Assembly: GCA_030267565.1 (NCBI GenBank)
Contig: BRXU01000009.1
Span: forward strand, 1,138,001-1,202,000
DNA length: 64,000 nt
Direction of reading: 5' to 3'
From: Pleodorina starrii
Taxonomy: Eukaryota; Chlorophyta; Chlorophyceae; Chlamydomonadales; Volvocaceae
Part shown: in pieces, positions 34,502 through 45,900 of the stretch
Layout of the letters: each line of letters starts with the position of its first letter
How positions within the stretch are numbered: the stretch's first letter is position 1
Notes under the pieces: model-generated
The model's database searches: none
What the model was told of the DNA's origin: nothing
The model's input: only the letters and a program-made list of their open reading frames with translations
Position numbers and translations under genes: made by a program

Positions 34502-36558
34502 ATGGCGGCGGCGGCAAACAACGGCGCGGCTATGCGGGAGGCCTACCCGCCTCCCCCCTCCCTCTTCAACCTGTACCGCCCGGACGACGGCGTGTCTCCG
34601 CTGCCCCCTCCGCCCCCGCCTATTCCCACCCCCGCTGATGTGGCGGCGCTGCGCGAGCGCAAGATCGAACTCAAAGTCCTGGGCAACCCCTTGAAGCTGG
34701 TGAGCGTTATAAACCTGGCCTTGCCTTCCCTTCCCTTCCCTCCGCCGCTCGGGGGAGGGGGTCGCCTGCTCGCCTCTCCCTCCCTCTCTCGATTACTTGG
34801 CTGCGGTTCTTAACACCGCACTTCAACTCTCCCTCTCGCCACCCCGCTCCGCCCCGCCCCCGACCCCGCCCCACTTCAGAGTGAGGACCTGGTTCCCCCC
34901 CTGACCACACAAGCCCTGTACCGGCGGCAGCCAGATGGGACCATAGGTGCGGCCACTGGGACGGAGGTGGAGGTGGAGGTGGGGCAAGGCCCGTCTCGCC
35001 TCCGTTGCCTGAGAGGTCAGAGGCCCGATGGGTCTCCGATCCGATCCGATCCGGTACCCCCCCCCCCGGGGTCGGTCTGCAGAGCTGGTGTGGGCTGGGG
35101 GTGGCGCGTGAGCTGCCCTCCCTGCGACGACAACCCATCCAGCCGGGCGGTGCGGGGCGGGGTGCGGGGTGCTTCCCCGTTGGTCGTTGATCCGTGGGCT
35201 GCCCTCGCCCGCACGTGACAGATCACAGATGGGTGGGTGCCGCAGCCCCGGGAACCCATCTGGAGCTGAACACGGTGTGGGACCTGAGACTGCACCTGAG
35301 ACTGCCTGGACTGCGCCAACGGACAACGGCTCGCTCCCTGCTTGAACACCCACCAGCCCCTCCCCCCACTGCCCACCCCCCACCCCCCACCCCTCTTCAC
35401 TGCCCCCCCCCACGCCCACAGACTTCAAGGGTGAGCTCCGGCGGCTGAGTGGGGAGCTGATGTTCATGTTTCTGGAGCTGCTCAAAACGTTGGCGGAGAA
35501 ACCAGCCGGGTGAGGGGCAGCAGGGGGAGGGAAGAGGACCGGGGCGGGGAAGGGACCGCGGCGGGGTTGAAGAGTAGCGGGGGAGCAGCACCGCGGGGAG
35601 TACGGAGGACCGTCACGCGGGCAGCAGTACCAACCGGTGGGATTTGCCCTCCCTCCGGTTCTGGTGGCGATGAGCGCCATCCGGGCCACTCCCTCGCCCC
35701 CCCCAGGGCCTGCCGCCCAGTGAGCCGTTCTCCGTAGGGCTGGCTCCTAGCTGGAGCCCCCCTCCAGACGCTGCCCCTGACTGCTCTCTTGTCCTCCTTT
35801 TGTCTCCCCGGGTTACCGCCCGAGCCCCCGGCTCCCCATCCTCCCATTGACCGCTCTACCCTTGTTTCCCTCCTCAATTTAAAACCCTCCGGACTGCTTC
35901 CCCTCCTCCCCCTCCACCCCCCCCTCCACCAGTTACGCGCAGCAGCTGACCACCGTCAACGTGCTGCTGTCCAACTTGGTCCAGCTGGCCAACCTCATGC
36001 GGCCGCATCAGGTCGGAGGGGGGGGTCGAGGGAGGGTCGAGGGGGGCGGAGAAAGAGGGTGCTTGGGGGGGGGGAAGCAGGGAAGAGAGACGCGCCGTGC
36101 CGTGTGCAGCGTTGATGTGTGTGAGCTGTGTTCTTTGGAGAGGCCTCCTAGGGTTCCGGATGACCCCCTGACCCCCTGACCCCTTTCCTCCCCTCCGCGC
36201 ACCCCCTCAGGCCCGAGCCACGCTGGAGGCGACTCTGGCTCTGCAGGTCGGCTCGCTGCGCAGCGGCATCGCCCGGGTGAGGGGCCAGGTGGCGGCGGCG
36301 GATGAGGTGCTGGCGGGGATGGCGCGGGCGCTGCAGCAGGTGGAGGGGGACACGGCGGAGTCGGTGGCGAGGCCCAGCGGGGGCGGGCCCGGGGGCGGAG
36401 GTGGAGGCGGAGGGGGCGGCGCGCAGGGGGCGCAGGGCGCAGTGGTGGGGTCAGGTGCGGGGATGGAGACGGCGGCGGCGGGGGCGGAGATGGGGGTGGC
36501 GGCGGCGGAGGGGATGGCGGGCAGTACGGCGGTGACGGCCATGGATGTGGAGGGGTAG
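34502..36558 (+). CDS. MED7: Mediator complex subunit 7
   Basis: MED7 is a middle-module subunit of Mediator, linking activators to RNA polymerase II. Exons: 34502-34699, 34880-34946, 35422-35509, 35933-36011, 36211-36558; total 780 nt, 259 aa (human 233). The start is followed by the family hallmark YPPPPSLFNLYRPDDG and a proline run. The core continues DFKGELRRLSGELMFMFLEL, then NVLLSNLVQLANLMRPHQAR, matching the MED7 helical region that pairs with MED21. The last exon adds a coiled-coil-like stretch and a Gly/Ala-rich tail (about residues 195-255) absent from most homologues. No close TGTAA was seen downstream. Confidence 0.92.
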
Positions 36559-37323
36559 ATTCGGGGGGTCGGGGTAGGGGTAGGGATGATCCCCCCCGGC
36601 AGGCTTGCGGTGAAGGTCGTGGTCGTCGTTGTCGTCATCGCAGCAGCAGCAGCAGCAGCAGCAAGCAGCAGGATGGCTTCATTGGGTGGCGGCGCATGGT
36701 TTGGGTTTCGGACTTTCGCACGACACACGCCCGGTTCAGGTTGCGGATGTGCGGGGGAAACTGCAGCGATGGAACGGTGTGCGGTGTGCGGGGTGGGGTT
36801 CGGGGAGATGTGCAGGGTGGGGTGCATGTCCCACAGCAGCTGTGATGGGTTTACCCAGCACGCAGTGATCGGCGGGGCGGGGCGGCGCGTGCTGGGCGGC
36901 AAACACCGAGAAAGGGCCATTCTTCCGCTACAACAGGATTGCTGCGGGCAGAGTCGCTGGGATGACAGGACAGGACAGGACGGGCAGCAGGGGGGCTTTT
37001 GGCGTGTCCGGAATCCGGGTCTGCCCGGCAGGCGCTGGCCGTTTACTCGTCGGACTTTTCCAATTTCCTTTGGTACTGGATACGGTATTGTCGCTCGGGC
37101 GCGTGTGCAAGCTGTCGATCTTGCGGTGTGCTCGGCTCAGGCGGCCGCGGGAACGCCGGCTCTCCTGCATACGGGCATGCCGCGTTCGGTACGGTGTGTC
37201 GTCCCTGTCGAAGGCGTTTTCGTACGGCCCAACCGTCACGTTTCGACGAAATCCTACGAATTGAGCTCTGCTTGTCAGGAAACGCGTATCAAATTAGACG
37301 ATGAAAACGTCTTTGCAAACAGA
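36559..37323. other. MED7 3' side and upstream of LITAF-domain gene
   Basis: The region contains a CAG run at about 36640-36665 and otherwise unique sequence, presumably the MED7 3' UTR and the next gene's promoter. No exon was recognised. Confidence 0.5.
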
Positions 37324-38301
37324 ATGGGCGAATCTTTGATAGCTCCGCTTGTTCCAAAGGAGGGCTTCGAGGGCCCATCGGTGAGAACAGCAACGAAGCC
37401 TTCCGCAGCAATATAGCAGTGATATGAGACGACTTGAGTTACGCTGTTGCCCGCAGGCGCCTCCGGCGCCGGGCCATCCATCCGTTGGCGTGTCGTCATT
37501 GTCAGGTGAGAGTCCGTCGTTAAAGCCGAAAGCGCAAGCGATACGCTTGAATAAACCGAAAATGCGGCGGCGTTAGTTTGTGCTTAGCTTATGGAAAGCC
37601 ACTGCTAAGCTGTCGTCGCTGGAATCGGCATGCGTGCAGGTGCCGGCACGTCCGACACCGCGACTGGTTACCCAGTCATCGGCCCAGCCGCATCAGCCTA
37701 TCCACCAATCTTGGTTTCGGGTTCGGGGAGTGCCGCGCAGCAGCACTACCGCGCGCTCTCCTCGGGTGCCCAGCCCCCGCCGGTGCTCGTCGCGGCGCAG
37801 CCAGTCCTGTTGTCCCGTGAGCACCACCACCACCACTGCCACCACCACCAGCCCGACCAAATCATGTGCGGCTCCTGCCACCGCCTGGTCGTAGCCCAGG
37901 CTGTAAAGGTATTCATTCGGAAGAGCGGAGCAAAAGCGCAGCGGGGGCTGGAAGTCGGATATTCGGGTCACAGAGCAAGCTGACTGGCCAAACCGACAAA
38001 CAGCGACGGGGCGTCTTCGCACGGGCGAGGGCCGTGGATACCTGGCTTGCATGCGCCATGTGCCCGCCCGCCCTCATGCAGCACCGGTCCAACTGTGTAC
38101 CATCCCCCACCTGCTTCTGCTTTTGCTGCTGCTGTGTAGGAAGCGGGGCTGTGCTCCTACATTGGCGCATTGGGGCTGTGCGCACTCGGCTGCTGGCCGT
38201 GCGCCTGCCTGCCCTTCTGCCTGGATGCCGCGAAAGACACGGTGTACCGCTGCCCGGTTTGCCGCGCGGAGCTGCACCGGAGAAGGGCGCCATTGGAGTA
38301 G
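37324..38301 (+). CDS. LITAF-domain membrane-associated zinc protein
   Basis: LITAF (SIMPLE) domains bind zinc and insert a hydrophobic segment as a monotopic anchor on endosomal or plasma membranes. Exons: 37324-37380, 37457-37505, 37640-37908, 38140-38301; total 537 nt, 178 aa. The N-terminal part is Pro/Ala/Ser-rich, then a histidine cluster (HHHHHCHHH) precedes the first zinc knuckle MCGSCHRLV. The last exon carries the hydrophobic, Cys-rich segment LGLCALGCWPCACLPFCLD and the second knuckle YRCPVCRAEL. The canonical HxCPxC is YRCPVC here. An alternative ATG at 37630 lies in the same frame as exon 3, but the phases of exons 1 and 2 fit and extend the protein. Expression is unproven. Confidence 0.82.
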
Positions 38302-39070
38302 ACAGCTAGACACACACAGATGCGCGGGCGTTGGATGGTTGCTGGTTGCGAGGTGCTGCAGGGTTGTGTACTCGTGATTGACGAATTGTGGGTGGGTGGT
38401 GGTACAGATGGTACCGCACCAGTGAAACGGAGGCGAAGAAGGCGAATCCGGACGCTGCAATACTGCGGGTGGGTGGGGGGTAGTTGAGGATTGACCGACG
38501 TGGGGATGGAGATGCCGACCTCGATATGAGCCTCCGAACTTGGTTCCGTGTGCAATTCTCAGAGTCGCCGTCCCTGTTTCGGCGAGGGCTAGGGGGCCAG
38601 AGCACCACGTGCCGCGACAGGCCTGCCGGCCCTCCCTGGTGCCTCGGGGTTGGCGGATGGGACGGGACGGGATGATGGATCACCCCGGTTTGGATGACGT
38701 CTTTTAGGGCGGGCATATGACGTCTTTTAGGGCGGGTGGCTCCTGACACGCGGAGGTGGGACGCCTGAACTCCCGTCCCGACAGGTACACATACCTGCCC
38801 GTCAGATATTTCCGGCAGAATCACCAGGCAGCCCGCTACTTCAGGTAGGATTACCAGGTGGAGCTACATATGGCACCGTGTCAACCTTAACTTTAGGGTT
38901 GAGCTCGTCGCCGAACGGAAGTTTCACCGTAGGGACCGACACGAAGTTTGACCACAAGGAAAACGGAAGCCACGAACCTGAGTCAACACAAGTTGTGGTG
39001 TTAAGAAACACCGGTTGATTTTTGATAGGACAGAGCCCCAGAGCGTGAACAGACTTCTTGGCGTGCAGGC
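38302..39070. other. Convergent gap between LITAF gene and H2B
   Basis: This gap holds both 3' UTRs, the H2B stem-loop at 38997-39012, and a 19-base direct repeat (TGACGTCTTTTAGGGCGGG) at about 38694 and 38718. No coding exon was recognised. Confidence 0.5.
38997..39012 (-). terminator. Histone mRNA 3' stem-loop of H2B
   Basis: On the H2B strand the sequence is GGTGTTTCTTAACACC: a perfect 6-bp stem with a 4-base loop, 58 bases after the stop codon. This is the size and position of the stem-loop that SLBP recognises in replication-dependent histone mRNAs. Confidence 0.8.
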
Positions 39071-39607
39071 TTACGCCGACGTGAACTTGGTGACGGCCTT
39101 GGTGCCCTCAGACACAGCGTGCTTCGCCAGCTCGCCAGGCAGGACCAGGCGAACAGCGGTCTGAATCTCGCGAGACGTCAGCGTGGGCTTCTTGTTGTAC
39201 TGAGCCAAGCGGACGGCCTCGTTGGCCATCTTGTCGAAGATATCGTTGATGAACGAGTTCATGATGGACATGGCCTTGGAGCTAATACCGGTATCAGGGT
39301 GAACCTGGAAGGATGGGGGGGCAAAATGCCAGCTATGTCACTGACTGCTATGCTTAGTAAACGACTTTCAGGATAACTTGAGTACATGTTTGCAGCTATG
39401 GAGAGGCAAGAAATTGCCGAGAACATGTTCCCGTTGAGGCATCGCGGAAGGTTCTGGCACTGCCTGCCTGCTCACCTGCTTCAGGACCTTGTAAATATAG
39501 ACCTTGTAGGTCTCCGCCTTGTTGATCTTCTTCTTCTTCTTGGAGCCCTCAGCGGTCTTGGCGGGGGTCTTCTTGGCCGGAGCCTTCTCAGCAGCCTTGG
39601 GAGCCAT
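39071..39607 (-). CDS. H2B: Histone H2B (one intron)
   Basis: This is a core nucleosomal histone. Exons 39476-39607 and 39071-39304 give 121 aa. The N-terminal tail [17 protein letters not shown] is Lys/Ala-rich and short. The fold is fully conserved: [19 protein letters not shown], then [19 protein letters not shown], ending [15 protein letters not shown]. The intron falls exactly between VLKQ and VHPDTG. A TATA box lies 80-88 bases upstream of the ATG and a histone stem-loop lies downstream, so it is likely replication-dependent despite its intron. It is divergent from H2A. Confidence 0.98.
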
Positions 39608-39928
39608 TTGATTGATTTGTTAGAAAATATCTGAAGAAATAGTGAGGTGTTGATGGGTGTTGTGATAAGAAATGACCGCATCGGCTTTATATAGCAATGG
39701 CCTCATTGTCAACGCGACCAAACGCGTACGGGAGGTCGCGCGTGCGACAACGGTCGACGGTTGGACGAGATGACGCGGCGACCCACTCACTCGCAGGAGT
39801 TACCAAGGTCTGCTAGGACGAAAATTTTACCTTGTCCCAAACGTTCCGATAGTGCTAATAACGTTCTTTGTAGCCGGTTCGAAGGGATACATTTTTCGAG
39901 GGAGCAATCTAGCATACCAATAACAAAC
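39608..39928. promoter_or_regulatory. H2B/H2A divergent promoter
   Basis: A 321-base intergenic region serves both histone genes, which would coordinate their S-phase expression. H2B has a clear TATA box. On the H2A side I saw no equally clear one. Confidence 0.7.
39687..39695 (-). promoter_or_regulatory. TATA box of H2B
   Basis: CTATATAAA on the minus strand, 80-88 bases upstream of the H2B ATG, in a locally AT-rich stretch. Confidence 0.75.
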
Positions 39929-40585
39929 ATGGCTGGTCGCGGAAAGGGCAAGTCTGCTGGCAAGAAGGCCGTTAGCCGCTCAGCAAAGGCGGGCTTGCAG
40001 TTCCCGGTGGGCCGCATTGCCCGCTACCTGAAGAAGGGCAAGTACGCTGAGCGCATCGGTGCCGGGGCTCCTGTTTATCTGGCCGCCGTGCTGGAGTACC
40101 TGACTGCTGAGGTCCTCGAGCTGGCTGGCAACGCCGCACGCGACAACAAGAAGAACCGCATCGTCCCCCGCCATATCCAACTGGCCATCCGGAACGATGA
40201 GGAGCTGGGCAAGCTTCTGGGCGACGTAACCATCGCTGCTGGTGGGTGTTCTTCCGCGCGCGGGCATCTGGAAACTTCGAGGGGGGGACAGCGCTTCGAG
40301 GGGGGGCAATGCCTCGGAGGGGTTTCACCGGGTGACCCTGTATAGCATTTTCCACTGCACGGACCCCGCTCCCCAGAGCACAAATCCACTTAACTGCCTC
40401 ACGCGCCAACATGACTGAGGAAATATGGATGATGCGTCGCCCCTTCACAAAGCCCCTTTCCGTCCCCACGCCTCCTCACCCCGTTGTCCCCATGAGCAGG
40501 TGGCGTTCTGCCGAACATCCATGCAGTTCTGCTGCCTAAGAAGTCCAAGGGCGGCAAGGCCGAGGACGGCTCCGCGGCGGTGTAA
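39929..40585 (+). CDS. H2A: Histone H2A (one intron)
   Basis: This is a core nucleosomal histone. Exons 39929-40241 and 40500-40585 give 132 aa. [20 protein letters not shown], then [20 protein letters not shown] and [15 protein letters not shown] are canonical. The acidic-patch residues are present. The C-terminus [14 protein letters not shown] lacks an SQ(E/D) motif, so this is not H2A.X, and nothing suggests H2A.Z. The intron interrupts the codon for the second Gly of AAGGVLP. An in-frame upstream ATG at 39761 exists, but the MAGRGKG start is invariant in the family. Confidence 0.98.
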
Positions 40586-41722
40586 AAGCACGGCGGACTT
40601 CCATTATGGCTAGGGTTGTACCTAGTTTCGCTGGGTCGGTTGGGTTGTGCCAGCGCGCATCCACCTTGCCAGCTGTGTATAACAGGGCGTGTGAGATAGG
40701 TGCAGGGGTAGAGGCTGCAGGGGGAGCTATTTGGATAAGCAGTGTCGGCAGATGGGGTCGCAGCCAGTCGCTGCCTGTTCGGAGCTGTATTACGTAATTA
40801 CGTTGATCGCACGCGGGGAGGAGTGGTGGATAGCTGTGGTGGGCTGCACCATACGGTGCGCAGGCAACACGCGTGCTGTCGGCGGACGGCGCTCTGATTG
40901 TAAGGGTGTTGCAATGAAGCTCGATCCTGCCCTCGTCTTCGGGTTCTCTGGGTATGTTTGGGGGGAGGGATGCCCCGCGCGTCCTCAACCACATGGCAGC
41001 CGAGACTCAGCTTGCAAAAGCAGAAGCACCCTGTACCGTCTTCACAATGCGCTATGCGTAACCGCAAACACGGCGGGTCTGACCCTGACAAGCTTGCAGT
41101 GACACAGGCGACAGGCATCTTCACTGAGGGTTGCCCTTGGCTTCTAAACAAACTCCAGCGTGATAGCTTACGAAGCCCGCTGCCAAAAATGGTCATGGTA
41201 CAAGTCCCCTGGGACGGAGCAACCGTCCCTGTAGTTGACTACCATTTCAGGTTATACTATACTATGAAGACTCAACCGACCAGCCATCATGTTGGGATGC
41301 ATCCGTGCACTTTGAGTCATCGAGCAGTGGGCACCTTCCGATGTCGTGCGCGTTTCGGAGGCAACGGCAAACAATACAAGTCCTATATCTTTCGCTGTCG
41401 ACATTACGCCTTTACCGGAAAAATGCAAAGCCAGAGCCGTCTCCAGCGGTGAGCGGTTTACCTGTGCTTTCGTTTAGGGGAATGAAAACAGGGTTTCGGT
41501 TGGAGCCTTTCGGTAGTCCCCCTGTCAAGCGTTTCCCCGCCGTCTTCCAACGTTCAAGCCCGCAAACAAATTACTTTTTGAATACAAACATCAGCTCGCC
41601 CGGTGCTGCCTGCCTCGGCGTGCGCCAAGTTGCAACTCTGCCGGCATGGAGCACCATGCCATGGGCCTCGCGCCCAAAAACGTCCTACCCATCCGCATAT
41701 CCGAACAACCTCACCTTCCCAA
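40586..41722. other. H2A 3' side and upstream of SirB1-like gene
   Basis: The region contains a TGTAA at 40899-40903 that could polyadenylate H2A transcripts, and AT-richer unique sequence up to the next gene. A 164-codon open frame at 40958-41452 has no recognisable features. Confidence 0.5.
40619..40635 (+). terminator. Weak candidate 3' stem-loop of H2A
   Basis: ACCTAG-TTTCG-CTGGGT, 34 bases after the stop, can form a 6-bp stem with one G-U pair and a 5-base loop. It departs from the 4-base loop of the H2B hairpin, so it may be chance. Confidence 0.25.
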
Positions 41723-44647
41723 ATGCCACATCTGCCTTTGTCCCTCAGATTTTCCACCGGCTCCCCGCCCTTGGGGCCGCCCAGCAGCAGGACATGGACA
41801 CGCCGACCGCCCCCGCTGCCACTGCGGCCCCGAGACGCCTCGCTTTGCACCGCCGCGGCGGCGCTCCCTGCCCGCGGCCCCGGACCGCGCGAACAGCGCC
41901 AGTGCGAGCACCTCATGTTCGACTTCAACACCCGCTTCATGGACGCGCGCCGCGAAGACCTAGCGCTGAGCCACGTGTCGCACCATGATGCGGGCCGCCA
42001 GGGCCTACCGGCGATGCGCAGCTTCCTGGACCTCCAAATGGAACTCGACCGGCCCGAGCCCTCGCAGGTCGATCTGCTCAGGGCGGCGCTGATGATCGCG
42101 ATGGATCAAAGCATCCCGCAGACGGTAGGATGCAGGATGCACCGCGTATGTGGGAGTGTGTGTGTGTTGGGGGGGGAGGTTGAGGAGGGAGATAAAACCA
42201 CTGCTCAAGACGAAACCACAGCGATGGGACGGGGGCGGCGCAAGAGAACCCAGCGTCGGAAAGAGGTTGTGGACGGTGCAATGAGCCCCCTAGGAGTCCA
42301 GGGGGTGGGATGGGATTGGGATGGGAGGGTTCCCAGGGATGCGAGGGAACGTGCAGCTGTGTCCGTATGGAGGCCAGCAACGGAGGACTCAGGACTCGCT
42401 GCTCGGGAGCTAAAGAGGCATGGGGGCATTCGGCTGCTTCTTTGAGTGCTCTAGCTCGTACCTACGCTCTGTGCGTGTGCGTGTGCGTGCAGCTGGCGCA
42501 AAATCTCTCGCAAAACCCACACCCACGCACACACACCGCCGCCCTGCCCCTCCCTGCCCTGCAGCTGGAGCGGCTCGAGTCTGTGGTGGCGATGGTCCAC
42601 CGGCACCTGAAGCCGGGCTTCGGGCCGGCGGAGACTGTTCGCTGCATCAACAGCGTGCTGTTTGACTTTTACCGCTTCAGCGGAGCCAAGGAGCGGTACT
42701 ACCACCCCGAGTCTTCCTCCCTGGCGCGGCTGCTGCAGTACAAAACGGGTGGGGAGGACTGGGGAGGGTGGAGGGGGGGCACATGGGGGAAAGGGGGGCG
42801 GGGCGGGCCACCCCAACCCCCCAAACCACCCTCTGCCGGTCCATGCCCGCACCCCCACCCCGTCCGCTCCCCCGCTCAGACCCGGCCCCTTGGTCCGTCC
42901 ACCAACGTCGCCTCTGTCCGTCCAACTGCCAGTCTCACCTCTGTTAACCCCCTTCCCTCCCCCGGACCCTTCCCTCCCCCGGGTCCGCGCCCTCCCGACA
43001 GGCAACCCCACCGCTCTGGGTATTCTGTACATCGCTGTGGCGGAGCGAGTGGGTCTCCGAGTGGCCGCCGTGTCGCTGCCCTCGCACTTCCTGGTGCGCC
43101 CCCTGGACCTGGGCTCCGAAACCCAGCCGCTCTTCATCGACCCGTACAACGGCGGCGCGCTGTACGACATCGCCGGCGTCGGTCGCCTGCTGCACGCCAA
43201 CCTACACCTGCCCCCGCCGGAGGAGTTGTCCGCGGCGGCGACTGCCCGAGCGGCGCTGCGCGGCGCCGTGGATTCACACACCGCGTCAGCGGCGCCGCCG
43301 TCGAGCCCGCGTGTGTGGGGCTTGCTGCGGGGCGCGGCGGCGGCGGCGGCGGGTGGCGGCGAGGAGGAGGAGTTGAGCGACGAGGAGGAGCGGGTGCCGA
43401 TGTACGAGCCGGCGATGTACGGCAGCGGGCCGAGCGACCCGTGGTTCCGGCCGTACTTGGAGCCGGTGGGGAAGGTTGAGGTGCTGATGCGGCTGCTGAG
43501 GAACATGCGGGAGGTGTTCTGGGTGCCGCTCATGAGGCAGCAGCCGGTGAGGGCGGGGGGGGAGGCGGGGGGGAGGGGGGGCATGGGGGGGGGGGAGGGT
43601 GGACGGTAAACGGAGGACACACTCACCGCGTGCAGCAGGTGTATGTGTGTGTGTGTGTGTGTCTGGGGGATGGAAAGGAAAGGACTGCACCAAAGGGCCT
43701 GGGACCAAGCGGTGGCCCAGGGGCTGAAGGGTTGCGCGGGCGGTGCGGACCGCAGCAGCCAGCCGCCAGCAGCCAGCGGAGGACAGCGAACGACAGCGAT
43801 GTGGGAAGCAACCGCCCCGCCCCGCCCCTCGCCCCGCCCCGCCCCCCGCCCGGTGTGCAGGTGACCGATGAGGTCCGTGCGGGCTTGCTGGCCCAGCAGG
43901 CTCTCGGCGTGCTGCGCATGATGCGGCTGGTGGAGCCGCACCTGGAGGAGCACGTGGTTTCGGAGGCGCTGTGTCTGGCGGCTGCGGGGCGGCGGGCGGA
44001 GGGCTGTGAGCTGCTGCGGACCTTCTTGGACGAGCATCCGGAGGCCACGGGGGCGATGAGGGTGAGGGGGGGAGGGGGGGGAGGGGGGAAGGCAGGGAGG
44101 GAGGGAGACAGGGAGCGACATGGCGTGAGGGCAGGGGCCCACCGAGTGGGGGGAGGCGGAGGTTGAGAGTGCGATGCGTCCCTTAATTACCTCCTGTATC
44201 CATCACCCCCGGCTCTCCCTCCCTGTCTGTCTGCCTGCCTGCCTCCCTCCTCAGACGCTGTTCAGCATGGAGGCCGAGGTGCGGGCCCTGGCTCGTCTGG
44301 CGGCAGTGGAGAAGGCGCAGCGCGACAAGGAGGCGGCGGAGGCGGCCCGCCAGCGAGCCCTGCGCGCCCGGATGGCGGGTCTCAGCGGAAAGGGATTCAA
44401 CGGCCGCGACCCCAACGCCGTGAATGCCGTACTCAACGACCCGGCGTTCTTTAGCCGCATGTACGGCAGGCTGTGGGACGACAATTACTGGATCTCGGCC
44501 ATGCTCGACCACCACGGGGGTGGTGGTGGCGGAGGCGAGGACGACGGGGAGGAGTCGGAGGGCGGTGGCGGCGGCGGGAAGGGGGGTGCGAAGGGCGGCG
44601 GAGGCGGAGGAGGGGGTCTGCCGAAGGGGAGCGGGAAGGCGGCGTGA
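41723..44647 (+). CDS. SirB1 / transglutaminase-like core-2 protein with TPR-like C-terminus
   Basis: The Transglut_core2 (SirB1) family is widespread in bacteria and plants and its biochemistry is poorly known. Exons: 41723-42124, 42565-42748, 43002-43546, 43861-44061, 44255-44647; total 1725 nt, 574 aa. The first about 65 residues are Arg/Pro/Ser/Leu-rich and could be a plastid transit peptide. Family signatures follow: VLFDFYRFSGAKERYYHPES, NPTALGILYIAVAERVGL, SLPSHFLVRP, FIDPYNGGALYDI. Between domains there is an Ala/Glu-rich insert. TPR-like helices follow (MRLLRNMREVFW, LAAAGRRAEGCELLRTFL). The last exon has a charged helix with a Gly-rich tail. The position of a classical transglutaminase Cys appears to be occupied by NPTA, so enzyme activity is doubtful. 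The start codon is uncertain; no other ATG upstream in frame was convincing. Confidence 0.85.
43639..43663 (+). repeat. (GT)n microsatellite in SirB1-like gene intron
   Basis: A run of about ten GT units lies in the intron between exons 3 and 4. Confidence 0.8.
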
Positions 44648-45900
44648 GGGGGGCACTAACCCACTCTCCCCCTCCTCCCCCCTCGGTCGTGTGAGGCCGG
44701 AAGTGGCGGGAACGGCCGGCGCATGCTTATACCTAAGCTTTCCACTTATATGATACGGCATATACGGCATATATGGCACTGCATTCATGATTTGGTAATG
44801 CACGGGTGCGCAACGGAGTTTTTTTGGGGCCGGAGGAAGGGGAGCTGCATAATAACCTTCGATTGATGATTGGAGCATATCTCGGAGTTGTTGTGCATCA
44901 TCTCGAGATGATGTCGATACTGCCGCGGGGGCATTGGCGGGAGGGGAGGGGAGGGGAGGGCTGCGCGCCTGGGCCTCACCCAGGACGGGTTCATTGCTGC
45001 TCTGCTGTTGCTCGTACTGCCTGTCGTACTGAGGGCTGTTACAGTGCTACCACCTTAAGCACTGCCTGAGAGGCCATCTACTGCTCGTATGTGTGCGGCT
45101 GTGTGCTGCTTGTCGCTTCGTTTGGTCACCGGCCGCTGTTCGTCATTCTGATTGTGTGTTCGGAGGGTGCAGGCCAGGGTGCCAGTGCGGCCACAATCTT
45201 TTTTCGTCGGCTGCGCTGCGCGAGGTTGTTGTGGTATAGTTGTTACAGTGCGAGATTGGTGGTGGGAAGAGAGACCGGGGAGAGAGGAGGTACCCGGGAA
45301 GGTGGAGGAGGAGGGAGGAAGGAGGGGGAAGGAGGGAGGAAGGGTGCGTCACCCGGCAGGCGGGCGGGCAGGCGGGCTAGTGGGCGGTTGGAGCCTCGCT
45401 GGCTCCCTCGCGCTGGGACACGGAGCCCTCGGTGGCGGCTTTGGGGCCGTGTGGTGGGAAAGAATTGGAGTGGGGAGGCTGCGTTGCGTTTCGGAACTGG
45501 AACAAGGGATCGGTACATAAAGCCCCCCCTGCTGCCGTGTCCGCCGCTGCACTACACGCGCCTTGCCCAGGCAACCCAACCCTGCGGCGCCGGGCCGGGG
45601 CATAGCAGCTCGAGTGTTGCTTCTCCTGACACTGTCGTGCAAACTCCCCGGGACAGGGCGGGAGGCAGGTCAGGGGGCAGGGCGGACTTTCCGGTGTTTT
45701 GCCATGCCCGGGTGCGAGCGCGTCCATTTCATCAACACACGGCTTTCTGCTTGATACGTTGCAGCTGTTCTGGGCCGCGTTGTCGTATGTGCCGTACACT
45801 GTGTACCGCATCAGGTGCTGTCTTGGATCACACGCTGAATGACACGGGTCCAGCTTTCTGTTTGTTCGCATCACAGATCACCGTTAATCGTAACTCGAAG

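Noticed and set aside
37630..37639. ATG at 37630 as start of the LITAF-domain gene
   Set aside because: It overlaps a good acceptor (GCGTGCAG), and using the acceptor joins two upstream exons in correct phase. It remains a possible alternative start.
38700..38733. TTTTAGGG units as an interstitial telomere
   Set aside because: Only two isolated units occur, each inside a longer 19-base repeat, with no tandem telomere array.
39761..39928. Upstream in-frame ATG extending H2A by 56 residues
   Set aside because: The MAGRGKG start is invariant in H2A, and the extension reads like 5' UTR.
40958..41452. 164-codon open frame between H2A and the SirB1-like gene
   Set aside because: No conserved features or splice partners. 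It probably lies in the 5' region of the next gene.
42451..44142. 563-codon minus-strand open frame
   Set aside because: It is antisense to the SirB1-like gene exons, of low complexity, and crosses that gene's introns and exons without regard to boundaries.
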